A stretch of 17,754 nt of DNA from an archaeon (GCA_020057445.1 JAGVFV010000050.1:1-17754); one strand, 5' to 3'. Positions 7,574 to 14,114 are shown, counted from the first letter of the stretch. Translations and numbers: made by a program. The notes: generated by a model from the sequence alone, not told the origin.

Positions 7574-8287
7574 TCATACGGCGCCTCCGAGGAGAAGTCG
7601 GACAGTCGTTTCCTCAAGCACGTGGAGAGTGTCGACCAGGGGGAGCGGGCTTTTTGCCGCATCGATGAGCAGGTGGAAGTCAGTACATCCGAGTATGGCT
7701 GCATCCGCACCCTCTGCTTTGAAGTCAGAGAGTATCCTCTGCATGAACGTGACATCTTCTTCTGTGGATGTGCTGTTGAGGAGGGTGAGGATAATATCGT
7801 CGATCCGTGCCTGGTCTTCTGTATCAGGCAGCAATGTCCTGATGTGAAAGCCGGCAAGGGCTGTAGCGTGAAGTTTCTCGCGGATGGTTGTTGAGGTGGC
7901 GAGGAGACCGACTGTAGAAAAGCCGTTTCTTTTGCAATGGTTTGCTGTCTCTTCTATGATGCTCATGATGGGCCTTGTCGAGTGCATTCTCAACTCATCT
8001 ATAAAGACATGGACTGAGTTGCAGGGGACGACGATGAAATCGACTTCTGCAGAATTGAGATGACAGACCGCTTTGATGAGGAGTTCCTTCATCTCTTGCC
8101 GTGCATCGCCAAGGATTATCGCCTGCTCGATAGATTTTGGCACAGGGACATTCTCGAGAACTAAGTCTGGTTGAGAGTTAGAGATCGCTATGCAACGGTT
8201 ATTGAGCGATAGAGCAAAATCTAAGCCAGTCTTCGGTCCAAGCCCTCCGATGATTCCTGCCCTTTTGCCACCGATAGCGGCAATCAC
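7574..8287 (-). CDS. Aspartate/glutamate racemase family protein
   Basis: A 237-residue, cofactor-independent amino-acid racemase of the Asp/Glu/hydantoin racemase superfamily, probably interconverting L- and D-aspartate. GIIGGLGPKTGLDF (11-24) is the aspartate-racemase N-terminal signature. The two catalytic cysteines lie in VVPCNSVH (C89) and LGCTDFHLL (C201), at the expected separation, and length is normal for the family. The second motif has Asp-Phe-His where Glu is frequent. The start is GTG at 8287, because an in-frame stop lies just upstream; no good TATA box or Shine-Dalgarno precedes it. A better ATG with GGAG in front lies out of frame at 8300 (see findings). It is the first gene of the operon ending in AsnRS and is divergent from the Lrp-type regulator. 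Confidence 0.85.
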   Translation of the reverse strand: MIAAIGGKRAGIIGGLGPKTGLDFALSLNNRCIAISNSQPDLVLENVPVPKSIEQAIILGDARQEMKELLIKAVCHLNSAEVDFIVVPCNSVHVFIDELRMHSTRPIMSIIEETANHCKRNGFSTVGLLATSTTIREKLHATALAGFHIRTLLPDTEDQARIDDIILTLLNSTSTEEDVTFMQRILSDFKAEGADAAILGCTDFHLLIDAAKSPLPLVDTLHVLEETTVRLLLGGAV

Positions 8288-8354
8288 TGATTGTTTTCAT
8301 ATGCCTTACTCCGTCTATTTGTGGAAATCGAAACAGCGGCATCGTTCATATATG

Positions 8355-8372
8355 TTATTGAATATTATTCAA
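8355..8372. promoter_or_regulatory. Palindromic operator copy 1, distal to the Lrp-type gene
   Basis: TTATTGAATATTATTCAA. The core TTGAATA-T-TATTCAA (8358-8372) is a perfect 7+7 palindrome around a single base. It is repeated identically at 8396-8413. It lies upstream of the Lrp gene's TATA box and inside the region shared with the divergent racemase operon. Probably a binding site for the adjacent regulator. Confidence 0.7.
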
Positions 8373-8387
8373 AAATTAAGGGAAAAA

Positions 8388-8395
8388 TATTTAAA
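8388..8395 (+). promoter_or_regulatory. TATA box for the Lrp/AsnC-type regulator
   Basis: TATTTAAA, 22 nt before the ATG at 8418, between the two palindromic operator copies. Purine-rich GGGAAAAA just upstream could serve as the BRE. Confidence 0.7.
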
Positions 8396-8413
8396 TTATT
8401 GAATATTATTCAA
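8396..8413. promoter_or_regulatory. Palindromic operator copy 2, overlapping the Lrp gene transcription start region
   Basis: The second exact copy of TTATTGAATATTATTCAA, 41 bp from the first (about four helical turns). It lies between the TATA box and the ATG at 8418. A protein bound here would block RNA polymerase recruitment on a leaderless gene, suggesting negative autoregulation. Confidence 0.7.
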
Positions 8414-8417
8414 CTTT

Positions 8418-8870
8418 ATGAAGGATATCCGTCAGAAGATCGTCGCTCTGTTGAAGGAAGGGTATGCGACCCCGCAGATCGCAAGGATGGCAAAGAGGCT
8501 GCATGAGCCATCGACCACCATCCATTACAATATCAAGCGGCTGGAGAAGGACAAGGTCATCATCAGGTATAAGGGGATTTTTACCTATGCAAAGATCGAT
8601 CAAGGGTATTGCACCTTCCTCCTCATCAATCTCGTGCAGGAGAAATACGCGGATCCCGAGTCTGTCGCAAGAGAGATCGCAAAGTCAGACCTCGTGGAAT
8701 CGGTCAATGTCATCACAGGAGACTATGAGCTGCTCCTCAAGCTGCGCTGCAAGGACGTGGATGAATACTATGCATTCGTGAAGGGCGCGATAAAGAAGCA
8801 TGGTTTTGCGAAAGTCATCTCCTTGACTTCAATAAAAGAGCTTAAGGGCGAGTTTGTGCAGAAGAGCTAG
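8418..8870 (+). CDS. Lrp/AsnC-family transcriptional regulator
   Basis: A DNA-binding regulator of 150 residues, the standard family length. The N-terminal winged helix-turn-helix spans about residues 1-55 (IVALLKEGYATPQIARMAKR, then PSTTIHYNIKRLEKDKVI). The C-terminal RAM/AsnC ligand-binding domain spans about 62-145, with the beta-alpha-beta pattern FLLINLV, VARE-IAKSDLVESVNVITGDYELLLKLRCKDVDEYYAFV and the conserved glycine (G-D-Y) at the amino-acid effector site. It is divergent from the racemase/AsnRS operon, with two palindromic sites in between. One of these overlaps its own start region, so autoregulation and control of the operon are likely. The effector may be Asp/Asn or another amino acid; this cannot be read from sequence. 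Its stop overlaps the next gene's stop. Confidence 0.9.
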   Translation: MKDIRQKIVALLKEGYATPQIARMAKRLHEPSTTIHYNIKRLEKDKVIIRYKGIFTYAKIDQGYCTFLLINLVQEKYADPESVAREIAKSDLVESVNVITGDYELLLKLRCKDVDEYYAFVKGAIKKHGFAKVISLTSIKELKGEFVQKS

Positions 8871-9115
8871 CGTCTCGTGAAATAGCAGTATATGGCGGCA
8901 TAGATGACGACCATGACGAGAATCGAGATGATCTGTCCTATAAAGAAGCTCGGGAAGAGGAGTTTTATCTCGAGGATGTTGAAGTAGTTGACCTTCGCAG
9001 CATCTGCATACCAGACAGCATAGACGACAAGGATGATGAGATGGATGACTGCTGAGAAGAGGATGAGTTTCTTGAGCGCGTCTACTGCACGCTTTTTCCT
9101 TGTTTGTTTCTCCAT
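8867..9115 (-). CDS. Small two-helix membrane protein of unknown function
   Basis: An 82-residue protein with a basic N terminus (MEKQTRKKRAVDALKK), a first membrane helix (about 17-37, LILFSAVIHLIILVVYAVWY) and a second helix (about 55-78, FIGQIISILVMVVIYAAIYCYF), ending FTRR. An ATG 11 codons upstream (9148) is also in frame. However, the TATA-like box TTTAAATA lies inside that longer version, 22 nt before the ATG at 9115, so I take the shorter start. The stop shares CTAG with the Lrp-type gene's stop. I do not recognise a family. It could be an accessory or toxin-like membrane protein, but nothing in the sequence shows that. Confidence 0.65.
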   Translation of the reverse strand: MEKQTRKKRAVDALKKLILFSAVIHLIILVVYAVWYADAAKVNYFNILEIKLLFPSFFIGQIISILVMVVIYAAIYCYFTRR

Positions 9116-9137
9116 ATTGATAACAGGGAGGAGGAAG

Positions 9138-9145
9138 TATTTAAA
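9138..9145 (-). promoter_or_regulatory. TATA box for the small membrane protein
   Basis: TTTAAATA on the minus strand, 22 nt before the ATG at 9115. It decides the start against the upstream ATG at 9148. Confidence 0.65.
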
Positions 9146-9191
9146 CATTAAGAATTAATAGAAACCATTGCAAGAATGGAGAATGATCTCA

Positions 9192-9479
9192 TCAGGGTGA
9201 TGTGTACGGCAGGAAATGCGGGCAGTAATTGCCGACTTCCTTCCCGTCGATCTGCTCAGGAAGGTGTTCGTCTTCTTTGAATCCGAAAAGCGCATGAGGG
9301 GTCGGAGTGACGACGATGCCGCAATCTTGATTCTGTTTTAAGACGTCATCCTGGCCATAGCGGTAGAAACAGAGATCGCATACCCTCCTCCACGTTTCTG
9401 GAGGAGTGTCATAGGTCGTCTCTTTGGCGATGAATGGCTGTCCTCGTAATGCTTCATCAGTGACTTCGTCGACGCTCAT
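9192..9479 (-). CDS. Uncharacterised small cysteine-containing protein (possible metal site)
   Basis: A 95-residue acidic soluble protein. Four cysteines occur as CDLC (C34, C37), one at C53 (QDCG) and one at C86 (NYCPHF), with a His next to the last. This could form a structural zinc site, though the spacing is not a family pattern I know. The ATG at 9479 is preceded by GAGG about 7 nt upstream. A TATA-like TTTAAATA (9511-9518) lies about 31 nt upstream, so it may have a short leader. It is alone between the small membrane protein and ValRS on the same strand. Coding status is moderately supported; function unknown. Confidence 0.6.
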   Translation of the reverse strand: MSVDEVTDEALRGQPFIAKETTYDTPPETWRRVCDLCFYRYGQDDVLKQNQDCGIVVTPTPHALFGFKEDEHLPEQIDGKEVGNYCPHFLPYTSP

Positions 9480-9510
9480 GTGTCCTCAATTAGGGGAAAG
9501 TGTGACATGT

Positions 9511-9518
9511 TATTTAAA
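9511..9518 (-). promoter_or_regulatory. TATA-like box for the four-cysteine small protein
   Basis: TTTAAATA on the minus strand about 31 nt upstream of the ATG at 9479. This leaves room for a leader of about 8 nt that carries the GAGG motif. Confidence 0.5.
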
Positions 9519-9579
9519 TATTTCGTTCAATATTTATTCGTGAGTGATAACAATTCTTGCCGTTGTTACTTCTGTCGCG

Positions 9580-11979
9580 CTAGAACGTGACTGTTATGTT
9601 CTCTCCTCTGATAAAAGCTATTTCCTTCGCCTGCGTCGCTGCCTTCAGGTCGGCAAGGACCAGAGAGAGGAGTTTCTCTTCTTCCTTTGTGCAGGTTATC
9701 GTAAGCGTCGGGATCTCTGTCTTCAATGAGATCTTCCTCTCGCTTTTCTGCTTCCGCACATCAGCAAGCACGGTGATGGCAAGGTCTCCTGCCTTTTCCG
9801 CTTCTGGATTGTTCCATTTGTCATTGACTGTCGGCCAAGCGCTGATGTGGATGCTTTTCTTCTTTTCTTTCTCTGCATAATAGTCGAGGTAGATCGCTTC
9901 TGTGATGTGAGGTATGATCGGCGCGTATATCTTGAGCACGGAAAGCAGCGCATGGTAGAGCGCAACCTGTCCTGAATGCCTCTCTCTTGTTCCGCGCTGT
10001 TCAGGGTTGTAGAGCCTGTCCTTGACGATCTCGAGGTAGTTGTCGCAGAGGTGCTGCCAGAAGAAGATGTCTATTGATGCTCGTGCCTGGTTGTACGCGT
10101 ATACGTCGAAAGCGTCTGTTGCTTCTGCGATCGCCTTGTTGAGTTTTATGAGGAGCCATGCGTCCATGGTCTCGAGCTTCTCTTCTTTCCCATCATAATC
10201 CGCAAGGTGGGAAACGGTGAATTTGCTCGCGTTCCAGAGCTTGTTGACGAGTTTCTGTCCTGTGACAAAGTCCTTGTCTTGCGTGTTTGCGTCATCTCCT
10301 GGCTTTGAGAGGCTTGCCCAGTAACGGAGGCTGTCAGCTGAATATTTGTCGATGATGACCTGCGGTTCTATGATGTTTCCTTTGCTCTTGCTCATCTTCT
10401 TGCCATGGGGGTCTAGCGCCCATCCTGAGATGAGGCAGTCGTGCCAGGGATTTTTTCCGTAATGGATGTTTGATCGGAAGGTTGTGTTGAAGAGCCAGAA
10501 GGTGATGATGTCGTGTGCCTGAGGCCGTAGCGACATGGGATAGAGCTTTGGCCATAGTTTTTCTGGCATGAGTTCTATCGCAAGGCGTGGAGTGAGTGAT
10601 GATGTGACCCATGTGTCAAGCACGTCTTTTTCAGGCTCGAATGTCGTCGATCCGCAGGAAGGGCATTTCTCTATCGGCGGCTTGTGTTTAAGAGGATCTA
10701 CTGGCAGGTCTTCTTTCTTTGCAAGGACTGGATTTTCGCATTTGGTGCAATACCAGATGGGAAATGGGACTCCTGAGTAGCGCTGCCGTGAGATGAGCCA
10801 GTCCCATTGCAGGCCGCCCACCCAGTTCTCATACCTGTTCCTCATGTGATCAGGATACCAGTGGAGTTTTCTTCCCCATTCGAGCATGTGGTCCTTCATG
10901 TCGAGGTATTTGATGAACCATTGCTTGCTCTTGATGAATTCGACCTCTGTGCCGCAGCGTTCGTGGACATTGACAGTGTGGGTGATTGGGGATGATCTGA
11001 TGAGGAGCTCTTGCGCTTTCATGTCGTCGATCATGGCTTTTCGCGCCTCGCGGATGTTCTGACCTTCGTATTTTTGAGCGATTGCGGTCATCTTGCCGTT
11101 GCCGGAGAATGCCTGCATGATCGGCAGGTTGTAGGCTTTTTGCCATTCCATGTCTACCTGGTCGCCAAACGTGCAGCACATGACAAGGCCAGTACCTTTT
11201 TCCGGATCTGCTCGGGTGTCTTCGAGGATTGGTACTTCATGGTTGAAGAGGGGCACTTTCGCAGTTTTCCCTCTGAGATGAGAGTATCTTTTGTCAGTCG
11301 GATGGAAAAAGACAGCGACGCACGCAGGGAGGAGTTCTGGCCGTGTCGTCGCGATGACGAGCTTTTCCTGTCCAGAAAAAAAGATGATGTCGTTGAAGGA
11401 TGATTTGAATTCCTGGTCGACGCATTCGACTTGGCTGATTCCTGTGTTGCATTCCGGGCACCACATTGCTGGTGCGTCTTTCCTATATGCGCGTCCCATC
11501 TCGTAGAGGTTGATGAATTCCCGCTGGGATATTTTCTGGCTGTGGGAGTCGATTGTGGTATAGTGAATGGAGAAATCGCAGGATAGTCCTAGCCTCCTGA
11601 AGTCTGCGAGGTATTGCGGACGCAGCTCATGCTCAAGCGTGGTGAGGCAGAGCGAAACGAATTCATCGCGCGGCATGTCTCTTGCACGCACTTTCTTTGT
11701 CTTTTCGATGAGCCGTTCAGTCGCAAGGCCGTTGTCATCAGTCCCGAAAGGATAAAAGACATTGTGTCCCTTCATACGCTTGTACCTGATGACGAAATCC
11801 TGCTGGGCGTAGGAGAAGGAGTGGCCGACGTGCATCTTTCCAGAGACTGTCGGCGGAGGTGTGTCTATTGAGTATATAGGTTTGTCGCTCTTCTGGTCAA
11901 ATGCGTAGATGTGTTCCTTTTCCCAGTATGACTCTATCTCAGGTTCTCTTGTTTTCGGGTCGTAGTTGTCAAGGACCAT
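9580..11979 (-). CDS. valS: Valyl-tRNA synthetase (ValRS, class Ia)
   Basis: Charges tRNA-Val with valine and edits mischarged threonine (799 residues). The HIGH motif is HVGH (50-53) within PPPTVSGKMHVGHSFSYAQQD. KMSKS is intact at 528-532. A CP1 editing insertion contains IATTRPELL and KGTGLVMCCTFGDQVDMEW. Zinc-ribbon cysteines appear as WCPEC and as CTKC...CPSCGS. GGLQWDWLISRQRYSGVPFPIWYC is the typical ValRS stretch before KMSKS. The anticodon-binding domain begins near KLVNKLWNASKF. It ends soon after SIHISAWP without the long C-terminal coiled coil of bacterial ValRS, as in archaeal enzymes. The ATG start has TTTTTAAA 23 nt upstream, back-to-back with the divergent membrane-protein promoter. 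Confidence 0.95.
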   Translation of the reverse strand: MVLDNYDPKTREPEIESYWEKEHIYAFDQKSDKPIYSIDTPPPTVSGKMHVGHSFSYAQQDFVIRYKRMKGHNVFYPFGTDDNGLATERLIEKTKKVRARDMPRDEFVSLCLTTLEHELRPQYLADFRRLGLSCDFSIHYTTIDSHSQKISQREFINLYEMGRAYRKDAPAMWCPECNTGISQVECVDQEFKSSFNDIIFFSGQEKLVIATTRPELLPACVAVFFHPTDKRYSHLRGKTAKVPLFNHEVPILEDTRADPEKGTGLVMCCTFGDQVDMEWQKAYNLPIMQAFSGNGKMTAIAQKYEGQNIREARKAMIDDMKAQELLIRSSPITHTVNVHERCGTEVEFIKSKQWFIKYLDMKDHMLEWGRKLHWYPDHMRNRYENWVGGLQWDWLISRQRYSGVPFPIWYCTKCENPVLAKKEDLPVDPLKHKPPIEKCPSCGSTTFEPEKDVLDTWVTSSLTPRLAIELMPEKLWPKLYPMSLRPQAHDIITFWLFNTTFRSNIHYGKNPWHDCLISGWALDPHGKKMSKSKGNIIEPQVIIDKYSADSLRYWASLSKPGDDANTQDKDFVTGQKLVNKLWNASKFTVSHLADYDGKEEKLETMDAWLLIKLNKAIAEATDAFDVYAYNQARASIDIFFWQHLCDNYLEIVKDRLYNPEQRGTRERHSGQVALYHALLSVLKIYAPIIPHITEAIYLDYYAEKEKKKSIHISAWPTVNDKWNNPEAEKAGDLAITVLADVRKQKSERKISLKTEIPTLTITCTKEEEKLLSLVLADLKAATQAKEIAFIRGENITVTF

Positions 11980-12002
11980 TGGCTTCTAAAACTGGATGAT
12001 GG

Positions 12003-12010
12003 TTTAAAAA
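12003..12010 (-). promoter_or_regulatory. TATA box for valS
   Basis: TTTTTAAA on the minus strand, 23 nt upstream of the valS ATG. It forms a compact divergent promoter pair with 12026-12033. Confidence 0.7.
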
Positions 12011-12025
12011 GTTTGCTGAGAAAGA

Positions 12026-12033
12026 TTTATATA
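12026..12033 (+). promoter_or_regulatory. TATA box for the coiled membrane-anchored protein
   Basis: TTTATATA, exactly 23 nt before the ATG at 12057. Confidence 0.7.
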
Positions 12034-12056
12034 TTTACGAGAAAGAGGCTGAGAGT

Positions 12057-12860
12057 ATGGATGTCCGCTCGCTCGTGCAGGTAGTGAAAAAGGCAGAACA
12101 GGTGACGCGAATATTTGACTCGCTTTATAGGGAACGGTCTCAACTGTATGCAAAGCTCCTTTCTCGAGGTCTGTTTTCCAGAAAAAAAGCTGTCCTGGCA
12201 CGGATCGCAACGATAAATCAGAGGGAGCGAAGGGTTGTGCAGGCGTTGAGGCTTGGAAAAGATCTGACCGTCACATCCGTCGATGACTGCCTCGGCGATC
12301 CTGAGTTCATGAGAGCGCTTGTGCATGAGATAGGGAATGTCTCTGATCTTGTGGTCAATCTTAAGGCAGTGGATTCATATTTTTCAAGCATCCTTGATGC
12401 TCAGGAAAGATTCCTGGATGCAGAGCTGAATGCAGTGAACAGCCAGTCCTGGAAAGAGGTCATGATCGAACTTGTGCGATTGAAAGAGATCATTGAAAGC
12501 TATAAGGGCGCATTGCATGTTCTTGAGGAAAAGGTCTTCTCTCCTGTTGATCTTGTGCAGGATCTTGAGCAAAGGAAGGACGCATTGGCGGACATCCGTG
12601 ATTTGATCGTTGAAATTAGCGTCTTTGTCTTGCTCTTCGTAGGCACTGATGTTGCTTTTCGGTCGTGGAATGAAGGGAAGTTTTTTATCAGCGGGAACAT
12701 GCCTCCGATTCCTGTGCTCCTCAAGTTCATCGGCATCGCGTCAGTCATCGCCTATCTGCAGGTGCCATCGAGGCTGATCTCTGGAGTTAAGGATTCTTTT
12801 GAGAGCATAAAGAGTTCAATTGAGAAGCTGCAACTTGGGGGGAAGGACACGTCGTTATAG
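12057..12860 (+). CDS. Uncharacterised helical protein with two C-terminal membrane segments
   Basis: I do not recognise a family. Residues 1-180 are almost entirely predicted-helical, charged sequence (KKAEQVTRIFDSLYRERSQL; EVMIELVRLKEIIESYKGAL) with coiled-coil character. Two hydrophobic segments follow (about 183-201 EISVFVLLFVGTDVAF and 217-237 IPVLLKFIGIASVIAYLQV), joined by a short loop. A final amphipathic helix (DSFESIKSSIEKLQ) ends the protein. This suggests a large soluble helical domain anchored to the membrane by a hairpin, with both ends on the same side. The ATG start is supported by a TATA box 23 nt upstream. It is a single-gene unit, divergent from valS, and converges on the ribbon-helix-helix-like gene with an 8-bp gap. 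Confidence 0.75.
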   Translation: MDVRSLVQVVKKAEQVTRIFDSLYRERSQLYAKLLSRGLFSRKKAVLARIATINQRERRVVQALRLGKDLTVTSVDDCLGDPEFMRALVHEIGNVSDLVVNLKAVDSYFSSILDAQERFLDAELNAVNSQSWKEVMIELVRLKEIIESYKGALHVLEEKVFSPVDLVQDLEQRKDALADIRDLIVEISVFVLLFVGTDVAFRSWNEGKFFISGNMPPIPVLLKFIGIASVIAYLQVPSRLISGVKDSFESIKSSIEKLQLGGKDTSL

Positions 12861-12868
12861 AGAGGAGC

Positions 12869-13030
12869 TCACATCTGTCCGTCTTGGTTGAACCGTTTTA
12901 TCAGCCGTTCGACGACTATGTTTGGCGCGTAGCCCTTCCTTCCGCATGCCTTGACGAATTCGTCGTAGGTGGGCTTGTCGATGTTGTAGTCGATCCGTAC
13001 TTTCTGGGGTCCTTTTGGTGTTGCTGCCAT
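12869..13030 (-). CDS. Small ribbon-helix-helix-like protein (53 residues)
   Basis: Read directly from the minus strand: ATG at 13030 and TGA at 12869-12871. The protein starts MAATPKGPQKVRIDYNIDKP and continues with a helix (TYDEFVKACGRKG), a turn and a second helix (APNIVVERLIKRF). One beta strand followed by two helices is the layout of the MetJ/Arc ribbon-helix-helix fold, here probably a dimeric DNA-binding protein. It has the strongest Shine-Dalgarno in the window (GGAGGTG, 5 nt before the ATG). Its TATA box lies about 50 nt upstream, so its mRNA should have a leader, unlike most neighbours. A 72-residue ORF in another frame over the same DNA is a shadow. Fold assignment is by pattern only. 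Confidence 0.75.
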   Translation of the reverse strand: MAATPKGPQKVRIDYNIDKPTYDEFVKACGRKGYAPNIVVERLIKRFNQDGQM

Positions 13031-13036
13031 GGATAC

Positions 13037-13045
13037 ACCTCCTTG
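13037..13045 (-). promoter_or_regulatory. Strong Shine-Dalgarno of the ribbon-helix-helix-like gene
   Basis: AAGGAGGTG on the minus strand just upstream of the ATG at 13030, complementary to the archaeal 16S 3' end. It supports both the reality and the start of this short gene. Confidence 0.75.
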
Positions 13046-13079
13046 ATGTGGATATTATTGGATGAATTTCCAAGCATTG

Positions 13080-13088
13080 TTTTTAAAT
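13080..13088 (-). promoter_or_regulatory. TATA box for the ribbon-helix-helix-like gene
   Basis: ATTTAAAAA on the minus strand, about 50 nt upstream of the ATG at 13030. It predicts a leader of about 25 nt that includes the Shine-Dalgarno. It lies just past the threonine dehydrogenase stop. Confidence 0.55.
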
Positions 13089-13097
13089 GTGCTCGTG

Positions 13098-14051
13098 TCA
13101 GCGGACAATCTTCTCCGCAGAAGATTCGAGCTGCTTCCTGATGCCGTCTATCATCGCGACAGTCATCGTCCTGATGTCGAATTGCGGTCTCCATCCCCAG
13201 TCTTTACGGGCGTCATCATCGATGACGTATGACGGCCAGTTGTCGGCGATGTCTTGATGATCATCAGGAGTATACGTGGCAGTGAATCCGGGGATGAGCT
13301 TTTTGATCTGCCATTCCAGCTCTTTTGGTGAGCAGGAGAATCCTTGTATGTTGTAGCTTGTGCGTATGTTGATCTTGCTTGCATCAGCGTCCATGAGTTC
13401 TATCGTCGCTCGGACACAATCATCCATGTACATGAGGGGGAGTCTTGTGTCTTCCCGTAAGAAGCAGTCGAAAGATCCCTTGGTGACTGCGTCATGGATC
13501 ATCCATGCGGCATAATCTGTCGTCCCTCCGAGGGGGAGCTGCTTGTAGCTGATGATGCCTGGGTAGCGCAATGACCTGACGTCGACTCCGAATTTCCGAT
13601 GATAGTTTGCGCAGAAGAGTTCCCCTGCTATTTTTGTCGCGCCATAGAATGTCTCGACAGGCTCTGTGATCGTGTGCTGGGCTGCGGATTTTGGCGTGGT
13701 CTTTCCAAAGGCTGCGATGGATGATGGCCAGAAGATCCTCAGCTGGTATTCTCTGGCGAGGTCGAGCACATTGAAGAGACTGCCGAGATTCACATCTCTT
13801 GCGAGGAGCGGTTCTTGTTCCCCTTTTTTGCTGATGATTCCTGCAAGATGATAGATGGTGGTGATCTTCTCGTCTTTGATGATGCCTTCGATGTCTGCTT
13901 TTTTTGTGGCATCAAGGAACCTGAAGTGGTGTTCTTTGTGCTCTTTATTGTCAGAAGTGATGACGTTTTCCGCTCCGTGCTTTGCCCGAAGCGCAGGGAC
14001 GAGCTCTGATCCGATCTGGCCGAGCGCGCCTATGACGAGTATCTTTTCCAT
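13098..14051 (-). CDS. L-threonine 3-dehydrogenase, short-chain (SDR/epimerase-like) type
   Basis: Oxidises L-threonine to 2-amino-3-ketobutyrate with NAD+ (317 residues). The Rossmann motif GALGQIG (8-14) is followed by YHLAGIIS. The catalytic SS (110-111, WPSSIAAFG) and YGATK (Y136, K140) come next. The diagnostic threonine-dehydrogenase stretches are GVDVRSLRYPGIISYKQLPLGG, TTDYAAWMI, LPLMYMDDCVRATIELMDA and PDDHQDIADNWPSYVIDDDARKDWGW. These separate it from generic sugar epimerases. The start is ATG 14051, not the TTG before it, because GGTGATCC lies just upstream as a Shine-Dalgarno. A TATA box sits 33 nt upstream, giving a short leader. The usual partner, 2-amino-3-ketobutyrate CoA ligase, is not in the window. 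Confidence 0.92.
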   Translation of the reverse strand: MEKILVIGALGQIGSELVPALRAKHGAENVITSDNKEHKEHHFRFLDATKKADIEGIIKDEKITTIYHLAGIISKKGEQEPLLARDVNLGSLFNVLDLAREYQLRIFWPSSIAAFGKTTPKSAAQHTITEPVETFYGATKIAGELFCANYHRKFGVDVRSLRYPGIISYKQLPLGGTTDYAAWMIHDAVTKGSFDCFLREDTRLPLMYMDDCVRATIELMDADASKINIRTSYNIQGFSCSPKELEWQIKKLIPGFTATYTPDDHQDIADNWPSYVIDDDARKDWGWRPQFDIRTMTVAMIDGIRKQLESSAEKIVR

Positions 14052-14055
14052 CAAG

Positions 14056-14063
14056 GATCACCG
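14056..14063 (-). promoter_or_regulatory. Shine-Dalgarno of the threonine dehydrogenase gene
   Basis: GGTGATCC on the minus strand ends 4 nt before the ATG at 14051 and matches the complement of the 16S 3' end. It selects ATG 14051 over the overlapping TTG 14054. Confidence 0.65.
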
Positions 14064-14084
14064 TGGTAGAGGAAGGAGGTTTTG

Positions 14085-14092
14085 TTTATATG
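14085..14092 (-). promoter_or_regulatory. TATA box for the threonine dehydrogenase gene
   Basis: CATATAAA on the minus strand, 33 nt before the ATG. It implies a leader of about 10 nt that holds the Shine-Dalgarno. Confidence 0.6.
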
Positions 14093-14114
14093 CCTTGCGT
14101 CAAGATATTATCAG

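Noticed and set aside
7350..7577. 75-residue ORF starting at the ATGA overlap with the racemase stop
   Set aside because: Arg/His-rich, shadow-like translation. The overlapping frame of the synthetase-like protein is clearly the coding one. Its ATG is discussed as a start problem instead.
9526..9540. A/T-rich stretch resembling the Lrp operator (TTCAATATTTATTCG)
   Set aside because: Lacks the symmetric TTGAATA/TATTCAA arms; several mismatches to the duplicated operator.
9548..9568. Small hairpin TAACAA / TTGTTA after valS
   Set aside because: Only 6 A/T-rich pairs and no T tract beside it on the relevant strand; too weak to call a terminator or operator.
12855..13073. 72-residue minus-strand ORF over the RHH-like gene
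   Set aside because: No Shine-Dalgarno and a basic, low-order composition. The alternative 53-residue frame has a strong Shine-Dalgarno and a recognisable fold pattern.
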